Positions 62,058 through 64,000 of a stretch of DNA of 64,000 nucleotides are shown in pieces. The stretch spans positions 20,139 to 84,138 of the forward strand of contig CAJULX010000005.1 in the NCBI GenBank assembly GCA_910587245.1, written 5' to 3'. This DNA comes from Candidatus Gastranaerophilales bacterium. Lineage in GTDB: Bacteria; Cyanobacteriota; Vampirovibrionia; Gastranaerophilales; Gastranaerophilaceae. The notes beneath the pieces were generated by a model that worked only from the letters and a program-made list of their open reading frames with translations, was not told where the DNA came from and ran no database searches. A program made the position numbers and the translations under genes. Every line of letters starts with the position of its first letter. Within the stretch, counting starts at the first letter, position 1.

Positions 62058-63353
62058 ATGATACAGAATTTAATATTATTTATATTTGAAATTATCAGTA
62101 TATTTTTACTTATAATATTTACACCCGTTTATTTTTTAATAAGAATAATTTCAAAAAAGCCCGTTGAAGGCTTTTTAACCAAAGCAGGCGATTATAAAAA
62201 GGCTGCAAAACATATTGAATTATCAAAAAATATGGGTAGAATACTTATGTTTCACGGAGTTTCCGTGGGCGAAGTCATTGCACTTGAAAATTTAATAAAA
62301 TTAACCCGCGAAACCTTTAAAGAAGCAAAAATCCTCATTACTACAGGCACAAAAACAGGTCAGGAAATTGCAAAGAAAAAATACGGCGAAATTGCAGACT
62401 GTATAACATATTTTCCGTTTGATATACCAATCTGCACAAAAAGCTTTTTTAAAAAGGTAAATCCCGATGTAATTCTTATGGCTGAAACCGAGCTGTGGCC
62501 TTTCTTTGCGCGCTACGCAAAAAAATACAATAAACCCCTTCTTTTAATAAACGGCAGAATATCGGATGATTCTTTCAAAACTTATAAATATTTCGGTTTC
62601 TTTTTCAAACACATTTTTAATTGTTACACAGGAATTTTCACCCAGAGTACAGAAGATAGAGAAAAAATGATAAAAATGGGTGCAAACCCTGATATAACAG
62701 AGGTTATGAAGAATTTAAAATTTGATATTAAAAAATCAGATACACCGATAAATTTTAACCGCGGGGAAGAAAAAATTTTTCTTGCAGGAAGCACCCATAA
62801 AGGGGAAGATGAAATCATATTAAATGTTTTCAATCGTTTAAAACAGGAATTTCAAAATTTAAAATTAATAATCGCACCAAGACACCTCGACAGGGTGGAT
62901 TCCATTGTTGAAATTATCAAAAATATTACTCCTGATTGCAAAACAGGATTCAGATCAAAAAATGATGATTTTCAAAATAACGACATAATAATTTTAGATA
63001 CACTCGGTGAATTATCAAGAATGTATTCCATCGCAGATATTGCCTTTATCGGCGGCAGTTTTAATAATACAGGCGGACACAATCCGCTTGAAGCCGTTAT
63101 TTATTCAAAGCCCGTTATCTCAGGACCTTCAATTAAAAACTTTAAAGATATTTATTCCATTTTAATACATGCGGGTGCCGCATATGTTGTAAAAACCGAA
63201 GACGAGCTTCAAGACCGTGTTAAAACACTTCTTAGCGATGAAAAAACTTATAATGATACGGTTAATAATTCAAAAGATGTTTTTGAAAACCAAAAGGGCG
63301 CTAAAGATTTTGTAATTCAAAAAATAAGAGAAACTCTGCACAAATTTATTTAA
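62058..63353 (+). CDS. waaA: 3-deoxy-D-manno-octulosonic acid transferase
   Basis: 431 residues. A membrane-anchoring N-terminal helix (about 4-30), then GT-B motifs MFHGVSVGEVIA, ITTGTKTGQEIA, LMAETELWPFF and FIGGSFNNTGGHNPLEA. It attaches Kdo to lipid A, so the cell has an outer membrane with lipopolysaccharide. AGGAGAG is about 12 nt before the ATG. It ends 8 nt inside the convergent regulator gene. Confidence 0.93.
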   Translation: MIQNLILFIFEIISIFLLIIFTPVYFLIRIISKKPVEGFLTKAGDYKKAAKHIELSKNMGRILMFHGVSVGEVIALENLIKLTRETFKEAKILITTGTKTGQEIAKKKYGEIADCITYFPFDIPICTKSFFKKVNPDVILMAETELWPFFARYAKKYNKPLLLINGRISDDSFKTYKYFGFFFKHIFNCYTGIFTQSTEDREKMIKMGANPDITEVMKNLKFDIKKSDTPINFNRGEEKIFLAGSTHKGEDEIILNVFNRLKQEFQNLKLIIAPRHLDRVDSIVEIIKNITPDCKTGFRSKNDDFQNNDIIILDTLGELSRMYSIADIAFIGGSFNNTGGHNPLEAVIYSKPVISGPSIKNFKDIYSILIHAGAAYVVKTEDELQDRVKTLLSDEKTYNDTVNNSKDVFENQKGAKDFVIQKIRETLHKFI

Positions 63354-63687
63354 GCATTAAAAGATACTGATAAACGGGTAAAATTTTACTTGTGTCAGAA
63401 TCAAGAGCAGACATAATCTCCTGTTTCATTATATTTATATCTTTTGTATTTTCCATATAATACAGCTGCCACGGCTCAACACCGAGTGCGGATGAAATCA
63501 AAACCAAATTTTCATACATAGGATAATTATGTCCGGATTCAATTCGGGATAAGCTTTTTGTTTCCATATTAATCATTTCTGCAAGCTGTTCCTGTGATAG
63601 GGATAATTTTTTTCTGAAAAATTTTATTTTTTGCCCGATATGAATTTTTAAATCTTTTGAAACATTCATTTTCGTATTCATCCCCAT
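63346..63687 (-). CDS. XRE-family regulator
   Basis: 113 residues from ATG 63687 (GGGGAAG 5 nt upstream; a longer TTG frame exists). Helix-turn-helix about 17-70: IKFFRKKLSLSQEQLAEMIN then SLSRIESGHNYP. A short helical C-terminus follows. It overlaps the end of waaA by 8 nt. Target unknown. Confidence 0.8.
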   Translation of the reverse strand: MGMNTKMNVSKDLKIHIGQKIKFFRKKLSLSQEQLAEMINMETKSLSRIESGHNYPMYENLVLISSALGVEPWQLYYMENTKDINIMKQEIMSALDSDTSKILPVYQYLLMLK

Positions 63688-63902
63688 TAATGCTTCCCCG
63701 CCCTTTAACAATATTTAACAATAAACAATCATCCGCCAATCGTCCATTACCCGACTGCCTTATTTACATCATAGATTTAAAAAATCTTTTTCTTGACTAT
63801 TTTTAAATAAGATTTTTTAAAAAACTCTTATTTTAAATTGCATTTTATGGAATTATAATGTAAAATTTTTGTGTAAAGTATCATTTAAAAGGGAAATTTT
63901 AC

Positions 63903-64000
63903 ATGGAAAAAAAGAAAAATAAATTAAATACAGGCTTTTCATTAGTAGAAATGCTTATGGCGCTTCTTGTAGCATCATTGTTAATGGCAGCATTAGCTCC
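63903..64000 (+). CDS. Type IV prepilin-like protein, cut by window end
   Basis: The first 32 codons are visible. A basic leader MEKKKNKLNTG is followed by the prepilin cleavage site G/FSLVEMLMALLVAS, with the +5 Glu and a hydrophobic helix. AAGGGAAA precedes the ATG. It is a pilin or type II secretion pseudopilin; the rest lies outside the window. Confidence 0.8.
   Translation, partial: MEKKKNKLNTGFSLVEMLMALLVASLLMAALA

Noticed and set aside
1..64000. CRISPR array or cas genes
   Set aside because: No series of regularly spaced direct repeats and no cas-like protein were seen.

Overview
The window reads as chromosomal DNA of a low-GC, anaerobic, Gram-negative-type bacterium, most likely a non-photosynthetic relative of cyanobacteria (Melainabacteria/Vampirovibrionia, Gastranaerophilales-like). 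This is inference. The supporting signs are LL-diaminopimelate aminotransferase (the lysine route shared by cyanobacteria and some anaerobes), a cyanobacterial-style DprA-like Rossmann protein, a Kdo transferase (hence lipopolysaccharide), a PerR-rubredoxin-reverse rubrerythrin peroxide operon typical of anaerobes, and several lineage-looking small proteins with an FKG motif.

Layout. 1-18.7 kb: a radical SAM/M16 peptidase pair, dnaA, a large coiled-coil/calcium-loop protein, a TPR-propeller protein, dapL-tsaD, bioY-rimI, speD, a response regulator with a Ctp protease, a Y-family polymerase with its XRE regulator, and pheT. 18.7-24.2 kb: a type I toxin-antitoxin-like locus, an operon with UPF0210, an ACT protein, deoC and a 2-hydroxyacid dehydrogenase, a HigBA module, an orphan small RNA and a MerR-like gene. 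24.2-36.7 kb: SLOG protein, UvrD/PcrA, a triple Clp_N protein, ispH-rpsA-dtd, aldolase-thiC, a second type I-like locus, an AbrB-like divergent pair, small membrane proteins and a peroxiredoxin. 36.7 to about 47.7 kb: tRNA-Arg(CCU) followed by an integrated mobile element. It holds a large serine recombinase whose 3' end runs into the tRNA, a small serine recombinase, a helicase-nuclease, an NYN protein, a broken Rep-like gene and several small unknowns. 47.7-64 kb: small lineage proteins, the peroxide operon, a second calcium-loop/coiled-coil protein, creD-dgt-aldehyde dehydrogenase, an amidase/tail-fibre cassette, a glycosyltransferase, waaA, an XRE regulator and the start of a prepilin gene.

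Three themes stand out. First, two unlinked loci encode 25-residue hydrophobic peptides behind near-perfect Shine-Dalgarno sequences. Each is faced by a convergent strong promoter that would make a short antisense RNA over the 3' end, which is the layout of type I toxin-antitoxin systems. Second, many genes have a TATAAT-like -10 box exactly 6-7 nt before the start codon and no Shine-Dalgarno, which implies widespread leaderless mRNAs. Third, several genes are broken: an in-frame TGA in the recombinase, frameshifts at homopolymers in a Rep-like gene and a small element gene, and an ispH with no ordinary start codon before its iron-sulfur cysteine. These may be real decay, recoding or assembly error.

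All functional calls come from reading motifs and family resemblance; no database search was run.
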